A DNA stretch of 64,000 nucleotides from Staphylococcus kloosii (GTDB taxonomy: Bacteria; Bacillota; Bacilli; Staphylococcales; Staphylococcaceae). Shown piece after piece: positions 17,930-26,682 of this stretch. The translations under genes were made by a program, and so were the position numbers. The notes under the pieces were generated by a model. It had not been told where the DNA came from, ran no database searches, and worked only from the letters and a program-made list of their open reading frames with translations. Each line of letters opens with the position of its first letter. Within the stretch, counting starts at the first letter, position 1. The stretch spans positions 1,116,001-1,180,000 of the forward strand of contig NZ_CP027846.1 in assembly GCF_003019255.1 (NCBI RefSeq), given 5' to 3'.

Positions 17930-17958
17930 TTGACTCATACCCGTTGTGGGTATACGAT
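17930..17958 (+). promoter_or_regulatory. csoR promoter with embedded CsoR operator
   Basis: TTGACT (17930-17935), a 17-base spacer and TACGAT (17953-17958) form a promoter. The spacer holds a perfect inverted repeat, ATACCC-GTTGT-GGGTAT (17937-17953), the shape of CsoR/CstR operators. A repressor bound here would cover the space between -35 and -10. Confidence 0.8.
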
Positions 17959-17989
17959 AAGCTTAAATATATAATAGGAGAGGGTATTT

Positions 17990-18283
17990 ATGGTAGAAAC
18001 ATCTCAAGCCCATCATTCTACACAGACTAAAAACAACTTAAAATCACGTTTAAATCGTATTGAAGGCCAAGTAAAAGCGATTAATCGTATGATTGATGAA
18101 GACGTATATTGTGATGATGTATTAACACAAATTAGAGCAACACGTTCAGCATTGAATAGTGTAGCTACAAAACTGCTAGATCATCATATGAAGAGTTGTA
18201 TTATGGAAAAAATAGACAACGGTGAAAATGAAGCGGCTATGGAAGAATTGCTAGTTACGTTTCAAAAATTAATGAAAGACTGA
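17990..18283 (+). CDS. csoR: Copper-sensing transcriptional repressor CsoR
   Basis: CsoR is a small helical repressor that leaves its operator when it binds Cu(I). The 97-residue protein keeps the Cys-His-Cys copper ligands at Cys41, His66 and Cys70. These residues separate copper sensors from persulfide sensors such as CstR, which lack the histidine. The operator in its own promoter indicates autoregulation. In S. aureus, CsoR also controls copA-copZ, which are not in this window. csoZ follows 13 bases downstream. Confidence 0.93.
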   Translation: MVETSQAHHSTQTKNNLKSRLNRIEGQVKAINRMIDEDVYCDDVLTQIRATRSALNSVATKLLDHHMKSCIMEKIDNGENEAAMEELLVTFQKLMKD

Positions 18284-18296
18284 TGGAGATTATACA

Positions 18297-18503
18297 ATGG
18301 AAACGAAAGTAATTTTTGTGGCAGGTCTAAATACTGCTAAGCAGGCAGAAGCACTAACAAAAGATTTATTAAATATAATTGGTGTTCATCAAGTTCATGT
18401 TGATAGTCACAATAGTTCTATTCAAGTCACTTTTACTACACCTGCCAATTTAAATAATATAGAAAAAGAAATTTATGATAGAGGGTATACAATAATCTTT
18501 TAA
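18297..18503 (+). CDS. csoZ: CsoZ-like small protein with a ferredoxin-like fold
   Basis: This 68-residue protein is the second gene of the csoR operon. In S. aureus the equivalent gene is called csoZ and is described as a putative copper chaperone. The predicted beta-alpha-beta-beta-alpha-beta order suits a heavy-metal-associated domain (VIFVAGLN, IIGVHQVHVDSHNSSIQVTF, IEKEIYDRGYTI). There is no cysteine at all, so the MXCXXC copper site is missing. It may act as a protein partner or bind metal through other residues. The symbol rests on synteny. Confidence 0.7.
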   Translation: METKVIFVAGLNTAKQAEALTKDLLNIIGVHQVHVDSHNSSIQVTFTTPANLNNIEKEIYDRGYTIIF

Positions 18504-18639
18504 AATATTGAATAACTTATAAAAAATAAACGCGTTGTAAAAAATATTCATAAAAATGAAAAAAATTGCAATTTGGTGTAGTAACATATATTAAAATAGG
18601 GTATGATGAAGTAGAAGCCATACAGTCAGGAGTGATGAT

Positions 18640-18780
18640 ATGAATAAGAACAACGACAAATTACAAAACGTAGTTAAGCTATTATCATCATTAGGGGTAA
18701 ACATAAAGAAAACTAAGTCAAGATTTGAAGTTATGCATACTTTACCAACTACTGTGAAAACCACTAACGAACTGAAATAG
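18640..18780 (+). CDS. Conserved small protein of 46 residues
   Basis: This short gene starts with ATG after a CAGGAGTG ribosome site and ends in TAG, followed three bases later by a good terminator. The product is basic and helical in its first half (NNDKLQNVVKLLSSLGVNIKK) and ends in a Thr-rich stretch. I believe it resembles the small Lmo0850-type family, but I am not sure. The RBS, the terminator and the isolated position support a real gene. Function is unknown. Confidence 0.65.
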   Translation: MNKNNDKLQNVVKLLSSLGVNIKKTKSRFEVMHTLPTTVKTTNELK

Positions 18781-18782
18781 TC

Positions 18783-18817
18783 AAAAAGGACCTAGCGAAG
18801 TGCTAAGTCCTTTTTTT
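18783..18817. terminator. Terminator after the 46-aa gene
   Basis: Stem GGACCTAGC with GCTAAGTCC (one mismatch), with an A-run before and seven T after. It can also serve the converging rodA transcript. Confidence 0.88.
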
Positions 18818-18825
18818 GTTGACTA

Positions 18826-20043
18826 TTAATTTGAAGTTGATTGTCGTAGTGGCGTAGTAGCTGTATCTTCGTTAAAACGCTTTGGTTGGTGATAATAAAT
18901 AGAAAGACAAACACCAATTCCACACATTAAACTCCATAACGAACTACCGCCATAACTTATAAACGGTAAGGGAATACCAGTAATTGGTAGCAACTGAATA
19001 GTCATACCGATATTTTGTAAAATATGGAATAATAACAATGAAACATAGCCAATAAGAAAAATCTTATTAAATGGGCTGTCATCAGTTGTCGCCAGACGTA
19101 CTAAATGGAAGATTAATCCTAAGAAAATAAGTAATAAAATAACCGAACCTATAAAACCAAATTCTTCGCCTATTACTGAAAAAATAAAGTCAGTGTGGTT
19201 TTCTGGAATATAGACTTCGCCATGATTAAAGCCTTTACCTAACAATTGACCCGAACCAATCGCTTTTAATGATTCAGTTAAATGATACCCATCTCCACTA
19301 CTATAAGTATAAGGATCTAACCAAGAACTAATTCTTCCTAATTGATAAGTTTTAACTCCTAATAAGCTTTCTATTAATGAAGGTCTATAAATCATAGCCA
19401 ATAAAATACTTGAACCAACGGCAATAACGACTAAAAAGAGCGGTGCTAACAATTTCCAAGTAATACCGCTGACAATAATGACACCGACTATAATTGCACA
19501 AAGTACTAATGTAGTACCCAAGTCATTTTGTAACAAAATAAGTGCCATTGGTAAAAGTGACATACCAATAATTTTAAATAATAATTTTAAATCTGTTTCG
19601 AGCGATTTGTTAAAAGTAAACTTGTTATGTTTCATTACTAATTTCGCTAGTGCTAATATCAAAACTATTTTCATAAATTCAGAAGGTTGGACACTGATTG
19701 GACCTAATTTATACCAACTTTTGGCACCATTGATTACAGGAGTAAAAGGTGTCTCTGGAATGATGATTAAGACAAATAAAGCAAAACATAATATAAAGTA
19801 TAATAAATAACTGTACTTTATTAGTTTTTTAGGAGAGACAATCATTATTAAGCCGGCAATTATAGCACCTAACACATAATAAAATATTTGTCTTTCACTA
19901 AAGTTCGAGCTATATTGACCGCCACCCATAGCAGAATGTATTATACTCACACTAATTATAGCTAATATTACGATAACGCCAACTAAAATCCAATCGACGC
20001 GTCGCATCCAACTGTGTTCTTTTGAACGACGTGAATTACTCAT
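18826..20043 (-). CDS. rodA: SEDS peptidoglycan glycosyltransferase RodA
   Basis: RodA is a polytopic membrane enzyme of the SEDS family that polymerises lipid II into glycan strands with a partner class B PBP. The 405-residue protein has about ten membrane helices, the long extracellular loop with WLDPYTYSSGDGYHL (the Asp is probably the catalytic one) and the family pattern AIGSGQLLGKGF, plus GIPLPFISYGGSS near the end. In S. aureus the SEDS gene next to ddl-murF is rodA, which supports this name over ftsW. Confidence 0.9.
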   Translation of the reverse strand: MSNSRRSKEHSWMRRVDWILVGVIVILAIISVSIIHSAMGGGQYSSNFSERQIFYYVLGAIIAGLIMIVSPKKLIKYSYLLYFILCFALFVLIIIPETPFTPVINGAKSWYKLGPISVQPSEFMKIVLILALAKLVMKHNKFTFNKSLETDLKLLFKIIGMSLLPMALILLQNDLGTTLVLCAIIVGVIIVSGITWKLLAPLFLVVIAVGSSILLAMIYRPSLIESLLGVKTYQLGRISSWLDPYTYSSGDGYHLTESLKAIGSGQLLGKGFNHGEVYIPENHTDFIFSVIGEEFGFIGSVILLLIFLGLIFHLVRLATTDDSPFNKIFLIGYVSLLLFHILQNIGMTIQLLPITGIPLPFISYGGSSLWSLMCGIGVCLSIYYHQPKRFNEDTATTPLRQSTSN

Positions 20044-20147
20044 TGCATACTCCTTAAAATAAAATCTAATTTTATGTATTATAGTTTGATTTTACCGAAC
20101 TTTCTATTATATTGCTAGAACAATACTAGGTAAGTTTGAATAAAATT

Positions 20148-20175
20148 ATTAAGAAATATGACTATATTTCTTAAT
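20148..20175. repeat. Inverted repeat between rodA and ddl
   Basis: Arms ATTAAGAAATA and TATTTCTTAAT (11 bases each, six-base centre) lie in the 263-base gap between divergent genes. No terminator is expected here, so it may be an operator. No other feature was recognised in this gap apart from a TATGAT-like -10 at about 20268. Confidence 0.5.
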
Positions 20176-20306
20176 GTGTAGAACTTTTTAAAAATTACTT
20201 TATTAAAAAAATTAAAATTTAAAACAACCTATTAACATAATCGATGCAAAGATATATTAAATCGTGATATGATGTAGTTTAATAATAATATTTGGAGGCA
20301 AAAGAG

Positions 20307-21377
20307 ATGGCTAAAGAAAATATTTGTATTTTATATGGAGGTAAAAGTGCCGAACATGACGTATCGATTCTAACTGCTCAAAACGTACTTAATGCGATAG
20401 ATAAGGATGCGTATCGTATTGATATCATTTACATAACAAATGATGGGCAATGGAAAAAGAAAACAGATATCGTTAATGAAATTTCGGACAATGATTACTT
20501 GAGATTAAACGATGTTGAAGCGGGTGATATATCTCGTTTACTATCAACAGAAGAAGGCCAACAATCATATAGTGCAGTCTTTCCTTTGTTACATGGGCCG
20601 AACGGAGAAGACGGTACGATGCAAGGTTTATTTGAAGTATTAGACTTACCATACGTTGGTAATGGTGTATTAGCCGCATCAAGTACAATGGATAAATTAG
20701 TTATGAAGCAACTATTTGCACATAGAGGATTGCCTCAATTACCGTATGTTAGCTTTTTAAGAAGTGAATACCAAAAATATGAAGGTAATATCTTAAAATT
20801 AGTGCATGACAAATTAGAATATCCAGTATTTGTTAAACCAGCCAATTTAGGTTCAAGCGTTGGTATTAGTAAATGTAATAATGAAGAAGAATTAAAACAA
20901 GGTATCGAAGAAGCTTTCCAATTTGACCGTAAACTTGTTATCGAACAAGGTATTGATGCGCGTGAAATAGAAGTCGCTGTACTAGGTAATGACTATCCAG
21001 AAACAACATTACCAGGTGAAGTTATAAAAGATGTAGCTTTTTATGATTACAAATCAAAATATAAAGATGGTAAAATCCGTTTGGATATACCAGCCGATTT
21101 AGATGAAGAAGTACAAATGACTTTAAGAAATATGGCAGTAGAAGCTTTCAAAGCGACAGACTGTTCAGGTTTATTACGTGCTGACTTCTTTGTCACAGAA
21201 GATAATCAAATCTTTATCAATGAAACAAATGCTATGCCTGGATTTACTGCGTATAGTATGTACCCTAGCTTATGGGAAAATATGGGATTATCATACGCTG
21301 ACTTAATCAAAAAATTAATTGAGTTAGCTAAAGAAAAACATGAAGATAAGAAGAAAAATAAATATAGTATTAATTGA
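20307..21377 (+). CDS. ddl: D-alanine--D-alanine ligase
   Basis: Ddl makes the D-Ala-D-Ala dipeptide of the peptidoglycan stem using ATP. The 356-residue ATP-grasp protein has ILYGGKSAEHDVSI at the N-terminus, the serine loop VKPANLGSSVGISK, and the metal-binding end FINETNAMPGFTAYSMYP, in which the Glu and Asn are ligands. The ATG at 20307 follows TTGGAGG with good spacing, rather than the TTG inside that same site. murF follows 12 bases later, giving a ddl-murF operon. Confidence 0.97.
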   Translation: MAKENICILYGGKSAEHDVSILTAQNVLNAIDKDAYRIDIIYITNDGQWKKKTDIVNEISDNDYLRLNDVEAGDISRLLSTEEGQQSYSAVFPLLHGPNGEDGTMQGLFEVLDLPYVGNGVLAASSTMDKLVMKQLFAHRGLPQLPYVSFLRSEYQKYEGNILKLVHDKLEYPVFVKPANLGSSVGISKCNNEEELKQGIEEAFQFDRKLVIEQGIDAREIEVAVLGNDYPETTLPGEVIKDVAFYDYKSKYKDGKIRLDIPADLDEEVQMTLRNMAVEAFKATDCSGLLRADFFVTEDNQIFINETNAMPGFTAYSMYPSLWENMGLSYADLIKKLIELAKEKHEDKKKNKYSIN

Positions 21378-21389
21378 GGCGAATAATTT

Positions 21390-22745
21390 ATGATCGAAGT
21401 AACATTAAAACAAATACATGAATGGATTGATTGTGAAATTGACGAACAATTTTTAAATCAGTCTATTGCAGGCGTGACAATAGACTCACGACATATAGAT
21501 AGCAAAATGTTGTTTATTCCTTTTAAAGGGGAAAACGTTGATGGCCACAAATTTGTGAAACAAGCTTTACATGATGGTGCAGGCGCAAGTTTCTATCAAA
21601 AAGGTGAAACAATAGATGAAACGATTGCCGGTCCAATAATTTGGGTTGATGATACGTTAAGTGCTTTACAACAATTAGCACAAACTTATTTGCGTTACGT
21701 GAATCCACAAGTAATTGCAGTTACGGGATCTAATGGCAAGACAACCACTAAAGATATGATTGAAAGTGTGTTAAAGCCTCAATTTAAAGTAAAAAAAACA
21801 CTCGGTAATTACAATAACGAAATCGGCATGCCACTCACGATATTACAATTAGATCATGATACTGAAATTTCTATTCTTGAAATGGGAATGTCAGGATTCC
21901 ATGAAATTGAGCTACTATCAAAAATTGCTGAACCTGATATTGCGGTAATCACTAATATAGGTGAATCTCATATGCAAGATTTAGGTTCTAGAGAAGGCAT
22001 TGCTCAGGCTAAGTTTGAAATTACTTTAGGCCTAAAAAAAGATGGTTTATTTATATATGACGGTGATGAGCCATTATTAAAGCCCCATGTAGAACAATTG
22101 AAAGATGTAAAACTTACAAGTATTGGTTTGAATGCCGATAATACTTATGTATGTAAAATTGACGACTTTGCGACTGAAGGCATTGCATTTTCAATTAATG
22201 ATTCAGAACAATATGCCTTACCTATTTTAGGAACACACAATATGAAAAATGCTGCAATTGCAATAGCAGTAGGTAAACGATTAAATTTAGATTATGAAAC
22301 GATATATCAAAATTTAAAAAAAGTTAAATTAACTGGTATGCGTATGGAACAACATGTAACTGACGATGGTTTAGTTGTTATTAATGATGCTTATAACGCA
22401 AGTCCAACAAGTATGAAAGCTGCAATTGATACTTTAGCTAATATGACGGGACGTAAAATACTCGTATTAGGCGATGTCTTAGAATTAGGTCAAGACAGTA
22501 AAAAAATGCATCAAGAAGTAGGCGAGTACTTAGACAATAAAGGTATTGATATGTTATTGACTTACGGTACTGAAGCTTCATATATTAATGAAGCAGGGCA
22601 GAACTTAGTAAATCAAGCAGTACATTACGATGATAAATCACAATTAATTAATGAACTAAAAGAACTAACACAACTAGACGATAAAATTTTAATAAAAGGC
22701 TCTAGAGGCATGAAGTTAGAAGAAGTCGTAGATGCTTTAGTTTAA
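21390..22745 (+). CDS. murF: UDP-MurNAc-tripeptide--D-alanyl-D-alanine ligase
   Basis: MurF attaches the D-Ala-D-Ala made by Ddl to UDP-MurNAc-tripeptide, the last cytoplasmic step of the peptidoglycan precursor. The 451-residue protein has the Mur ligase ATP-binding loop GSNGKTTT at residues 113-120, the central-domain ALEMGMSGFHEIE-like stretch and a C-terminal Rossmann domain starting near VLGDVLELG. Its place right after ddl links supplier and user of the dipeptide. Confidence 0.97.
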   Translation: MIEVTLKQIHEWIDCEIDEQFLNQSIAGVTIDSRHIDSKMLFIPFKGENVDGHKFVKQALHDGAGASFYQKGETIDETIAGPIIWVDDTLSALQQLAQTYLRYVNPQVIAVTGSNGKTTTKDMIESVLKPQFKVKKTLGNYNNEIGMPLTILQLDHDTEISILEMGMSGFHEIELLSKIAEPDIAVITNIGESHMQDLGSREGIAQAKFEITLGLKKDGLFIYDGDEPLLKPHVEQLKDVKLTSIGLNADNTYVCKIDDFATEGIAFSINDSEQYALPILGTHNMKNAAIAIAVGKRLNLDYETIYQNLKKVKLTGMRMEQHVTDDGLVVINDAYNASPTSMKAAIDTLANMTGRKILVLGDVLELGQDSKKMHQEVGEYLDNKGIDMLLTYGTEASYINEAGQNLVNQAVHYDDKSQLINELKELTQLDDKILIKGSRGMKLEEVVDALV

Positions 22746-22749
22746 TGAT

Positions 22750-22785
22750 AACCACAATGGAAGTTATATTCTGTTGTGGTTTTTA
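22750..22785 (+). terminator. Terminator of ddl-murF
   Basis: Arms AACCACAA and TTGTGGTT with a 16-base loop, followed by a T-run, 5 bases after murF. The next 262 bases before cshA are AT-rich and hold a GGAGGTGG sequence but no frame with a normal start. Confidence 0.8.
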
Positions 22786-23047
22786 ATTTTAGTAAATATC
22801 AGAATATAGAAACTTTAAAAAAATATTTAACAAATTAAATGGGAAATATGAATATTAATTAACCGCTTACAACCCAACAACTGCAATATTAGTTTAATTT
22901 TTTTAAAGATGGATAATATCAAATTAATTAAAGTTATGTAATTTTGCTTTATTGCGATTATATTGTGGAGGTGGTACTATTAAGAAGTTGAAGAAACTTA
23001 AATGAACATATATGAAGAGAAATATAGAAGTATAAAGGAGAATTATA

Positions 23048-24553
23048 TTGCAAAATTTTAAAGAATTAGGGATATCGGCTAAAACAGTAGAAACCCTAGA
23101 ATCAATGGGGTTTACAGAAGCCACACCAATTCAAAAGGATAGTATTCCACTTGCATTAGCAGGTAGAGACGTATTAGGACAAGCTCAAACAGGTACTGGT
23201 AAAACAGGTGCTTTTGGTATTCCTTTAATCGAAAAAGTAGTAGGTAAAGAAGGCGTGCAATCTTTAATCTTAGCACCTACAAGAGAATTAGCGATGCAAG
23301 TTGCTGAACAATTAAAAGAGTTTAGTAAAGATCAAAAAGTACAAGTAGTTACAATTTTTGGTGGTATGCCAATTGATCGTCAAATTAAAGCATTGAAAAA
23401 AGGACCTCAAATCGTAGTTGGTACTCCAGGACGTGTTATAGACCATTTAAATCGTCGTACTTTAAAAACTACAGGTATCCACACTTTAATCCTAGACGAA
23501 GCAGATGAAATGATGAACATGGGCTTTATAGATGATATGAGATTTATCATGGATAAAATTCCAGCAGAACAACGTCAAACGATGCTATTCTCAGCTACGA
23601 TGCCTAAAGCTATTCAAAACTTAGTTCAACAATTTATGAACTCACCTGAGATTGTCAAAACAATGGATAACAAAATGTCAAATCCACAAATTGACGAATA
23701 CTATACTATCGTTAAAGAATTAGAAAAATTTGATACATTTACGAACTTCTTAGATGTACATCAACCAGAGTTAGCTATCGTATTCGGTAGAACAAAACGT
23801 CGTGTTGATGAATTAACAAGTGCGTTATTATCTAAAGGTTATAAAGCTGAGGGATTACATGGTGATATCACTCAAGCTAAACGATTAGAAGTCTTGAAAA
23901 AATTCAAAAATGATCAAATCGACATTTTAGTAGCTACAGATGTTGCTGCTCGTGGATTAGATATTTCTGGCGTAAGTCATGTTTATAACTTTGATATTCC
24001 TCAAGATACTGAAAGTTATACACACAGAATTGGTCGTACAGGCCGTGCTGGTAAAGAAGGTATCGCTGTTACTTTCGTTAACCCAATTGAAATGGATTAT
24101 ATTCGTCAAATCGAACAAGCGAATAATCGTCAAATGAATGCTTTACGTCCACCACACCGTAAAGAAGTATTAAAAGCGCGTGAAAACGACATTAAAGAAA
24201 AAGTACAAAATTGGATGTCTAAAGATAATGAACCAAGATTACAACGAATCGCTGGTCAACTTTTAGAAGAATACAATGATGTAGAATTAGTTGCTTCATT
24301 ATTACAAGAATTAGTAGAAGCAAACGATGAAGTTGAAGTGCAACTTACATTTGAAAAACCATTAGCTAGAAAAGGTCGTCCTTCAAAAGGACCACGTCGT
24401 AATAACAACAATAAACGTGGTAACAAGTTTGATAATAAAGGTCGCCGTGGCAAACCAGCATTTAACAAAAAAGGTAAAAAAGATAGAACATCAGACAGAA
24501 AAGACAACAAAAAGTCGATGAAAGGTCGTACTTTCGCTGACCACCAAAAATAA
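23048..24553 (+). CDS. cshA: DEAD-box ATP-dependent RNA helicase CshA
   Basis: CshA unwinds RNA and is part of the staphylococcal RNA degradation machinery. The 501-residue protein has the full motif set: the Q motif near TPIQKD, Walker A AQTGTGKT at 46-53, PTRELA, DEAD at 150-153, SAT, and HRIGRTGRAG in the second RecA domain. The C-terminal 75 residues are very basic (KRGNKFDNKGRRGK and similar) and should bind RNA. It starts at TTG 23048 after AAAGGAG. The 300-base leader suggests regulation at the RNA level. Confidence 0.95.
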   Translation: MQNFKELGISAKTVETLESMGFTEATPIQKDSIPLALAGRDVLGQAQTGTGKTGAFGIPLIEKVVGKEGVQSLILAPTRELAMQVAEQLKEFSKDQKVQVVTIFGGMPIDRQIKALKKGPQIVVGTPGRVIDHLNRRTLKTTGIHTLILDEADEMMNMGFIDDMRFIMDKIPAEQRQTMLFSATMPKAIQNLVQQFMNSPEIVKTMDNKMSNPQIDEYYTIVKELEKFDTFTNFLDVHQPELAIVFGRTKRRVDELTSALLSKGYKAEGLHGDITQAKRLEVLKKFKNDQIDILVATDVAARGLDISGVSHVYNFDIPQDTESYTHRIGRTGRAGKEGIAVTFVNPIEMDYIRQIEQANNRQMNALRPPHRKEVLKARENDIKEKVQNWMSKDNEPRLQRIAGQLLEEYNDVELVASLLQELVEANDEVEVQLTFEKPLARKGRPSKGPRRNNNNKRGNKFDNKGRRGKPAFNKKGKKDRTSDRKDNKKSMKGRTFADHQK

Positions 24554-24587
24554 GGTCTAACTTTATCATATATAGCAATTTAAGTTT

Positions 24588-24618
24588 AATCATCTCACAT
24601 AAGTGAGATGATTTTTTT
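24588..24618 (+). terminator. Terminator of cshA
   Basis: Perfect arms AATCATCTCAC and GTGAGATGATT with a four-base loop and a seven-T tail, 35 bases after cshA. Confidence 0.94.
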
Positions 24619-24652
24619 ATATATTTTTTTAATTATTAATTTTTATGAAAAG

Positions 24653-24681
24653 TTAGTTGTATGTATAGACTATGTTATAAT
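24653..24681 (+). promoter_or_regulatory. Candidate promoter of the bPH-domain operon
   Basis: TTAGTT, a 17-base spacer and a perfect TATAAT (24676-24681) lie 35 bases before the first bPH gene. Confidence 0.55.
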
Positions 24682-24716
24682 GAAGTGAAATTTTATATTG
24701 CGAAAGGATTGAGAAG

Positions 24717-25196
24717 ATGGAACAAAGTAATAAGTATATTCGCAGTCCTAAAAGTGTGCTGAAATATTATTATTTTACGGAAGGATTGTTACTAATTGTC
24801 GGACTGATAATTAGTGGTGTATTACTCTTTTTAACAAATCATTTCGAGTGGTGGAAACCGATCTACTATATCATTGTGGTAGGGATGATTTTTGATATTT
24901 TATATTTTATCGTGACACCATTAATTAAATATAAATTTACTTTTTATAAAATTGAAGAAGATTATGTAGCTATTTCCAAGCAATTTTTCTTTCAAAAAAC
25001 AGAATTAGTTAAATTCGAAAGAACACAATTGATTAAAAGAAACAGCAATCCGATTTTACATAAATTATCATTGAGCAAAACTTCAATACTTACTGCTGGA
25101 CATATAGTAGATTTGCCTTTGATTCATAAACAAGATGCTGAAAAATTTGAAACAACGATAATGTCGTATTTGAGAGGAGCAGATTTTGATGTATAA
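24717..25196 (+). CDS. PH-domain membrane protein, YdbS-like
   Basis: This 159-residue protein has two membrane helices (about 18-42 and 50-72) followed by a bacterial PH-like (bPH2) domain, with YKIEEDYVAISKQFFFQKTELVKFERTQ as its core. It is the first of three consecutive, overlapping genes of this kind. The Bacillus equivalents ydbS and ydbT also lie before acpS and alr. The biochemical role is not established; ydbST has been linked to resistance against some peptide antibiotics in Bacillus. Confidence 0.75.
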   Translation: MEQSNKYIRSPKSVLKYYYFTEGLLLIVGLIISGVLLFLTNHFEWWKPIYYIIVVGMIFDILYFIVTPLIKYKFTFYKIEEDYVAISKQFFFQKTELVKFERTQLIKRNSNPILHKLSLSKTSILTAGHIVDLPLIHKQDAEKFETTIMSYLRGADFDV

Positions 25197-26682
25197 CCCT
25201 CAAAAATTACACCCAATTTCATATATTTCAGGAATTATTAATGTAATCAAGCAAAATTTTATTTTTGTTATTATTTTCTTAATATTTAACTTAAAAGATT
25301 TTGAGTTCACTAATTTTTATTCATACATCTATCCCGGTATAGTGACGCTTATCTTTGTGGTTTCATTTATTATACATATTGTAAAAGTATATAAGACAAG
25401 ATATTGGATTGAAGAAGATCATTTTATATTAACGACTGGCGTTTTCACTAAACAACGTAAAGAATTGAATATTCGTCGTATTCAATCGGTTGATACTGCA
25501 CAAGGAATCGTTAATCAACTTGTTGGTGGTGTAGTCTTACTAATTAAAACACCAAGTGACGGTATAGAGTTGGATACAGTGTCCAAAAAACAAAGTCAAC
25601 TTATACAACAAGCTATCAAACAGCTGCAATTAGATTTAGCTGACGATGTAGTAAATGATGAGGCGTTGCAAAATAATGAAGCGCATAACGTTGATAATTC
25701 TAATACCGCGACACAACAATTATATAAATTAAACTTTAAAAATTTATTGTTAATGGGGATGACAAGTGGTGCGATTGGTATAGCATTTGCAGCAGTGATG
25801 CCTATTTTTGGCAGTATTTCAGATTTACTGCCTTGGAAGGCTTTAGATAGTAAAATAGAACATCTTACACATGCAGTTTTAGTCACTGTAATTATTATAG
25901 TTTCTGTCATTCTGCTTATAAGTTATATTGTTGGTACAATTATAACTATAGTACGTTATTTTAATTACACGTTAACGCGAGAAAATAACCAACTTAATAT
26001 TTCATATGGATTGTTTAAAGTTCAAAATATAACTGTTCCAACCGATAGAGTACAAGCAGTTATAGAAAATCAATCCTTTTTACGAAAAATCTTTGGCTTC
26101 ACAGCAATCTACTTTGTTATTACAAGTGATATGGATATTAACCTAGAAGATGACAATGTGAGTGGCAAGGTTATGGTTTTACCGTTTATTAAACGGAAGG
26201 AAGCATTTAGCATAATTAAAGGTTTAGTACCTTATTATGAATTTAATGAAGCGCGTAAAGGCATGCCATTAAGAAGTTTCCATCGTTACTTTATAAAAGA
26301 GTTTTTCGTACTGTTAGTAATTGGTCTTATAGCCACTTATTTTTGGTCAGCATGGGCACTTGTTATCGTTAGTGTAGTACTGCTATTATTTATTATTAAT
26401 GGCATACTAAACGTTAAATATGCCGGATATAAAGTCGATGAAGATGAACTTGTAGTCCATAATGTTTCAATTTTTGGAATGAAAAATAGTTATTTTAAAC
26501 GCGACAAAATTTTAGGCATGGAAAATACACAAACACCATTTCTTAAAAGAAGCAATTTAACAACTTTTAAATACGTCATAGCTAAGGCGGCAGGTATGCA
26601 AAAGATTGGATTAAAATATGAAAATACAAAGAATGTTAATAGTTTAAAACAATGGTATTTAAGAGGTGAGCGACATGAATGA
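25186..26682 (+). CDS. PH-domain membrane protein, YdbT-like
   Basis: This 498-residue protein has three bPH2 modules separated by paired membrane helices (about 22-40 and 48-66; 185-208 and 225-252; 365-405). The first module contains YWIEEDHFILTTGVFTKQ followed by IRRIQSVDTAQG; the later ones repeat the pattern (VPTDRVQAV and KRDKILGMENTQT). It overlaps the first bPH gene by 11 bases, and the third bPH gene starts inside its 3' end. The three products probably form one membrane complex. Two adjacent ATGs (25186, 25189) are possible starts. Confidence 0.75.
   Translation: MMYNPQKLHPISYISGIINVIKQNFIFVIIFLIFNLKDFEFTNFYSYIYPGIVTLIFVVSFIIHIVKVYKTRYWIEEDHFILTTGVFTKQRKELNIRRIQSVDTAQGIVNQLVGGVVLLIKTPSDGIELDTVSKKQSQLIQQAIKQLQLDLADDVVNDEALQNNEAHNVDNSNTATQQLYKLNFKNLLLMGMTSGAIGIAFAAVMPIFGSISDLLPWKALDSKIEHLTHAVLVTVIIIVSVILLISYIVGTIITIVRYFNYTLTRENNQLNISYGLFKVQNITVPTDRVQAVIENQSFLRKIFGFTAIYFVITSDMDINLEDDNVSGKVMVLPFIKRKEAFSIIKGLVPYYEFNEARKGMPLRSFHRYFIKEFFVLLVIGLIATYFWSAWALVIVSVVLLLFIINGILNVKYAGYKVDEDELVVHNVSIFGMKNSYFKRDKILGMENTQTPFLKRSNLTTFKYVIAKAAGMQKIGLKYENTKNVNSLKQWYLRGERHE

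Noticed and set aside
22965..23004. Mini-gene after GGAGGTGG upstream of cshA (Lys/Leu-rich, eight codons from ATT)
   Set aside because: It would need an ATT start and is very short. The sequence is better seen as part of the cshA leader.
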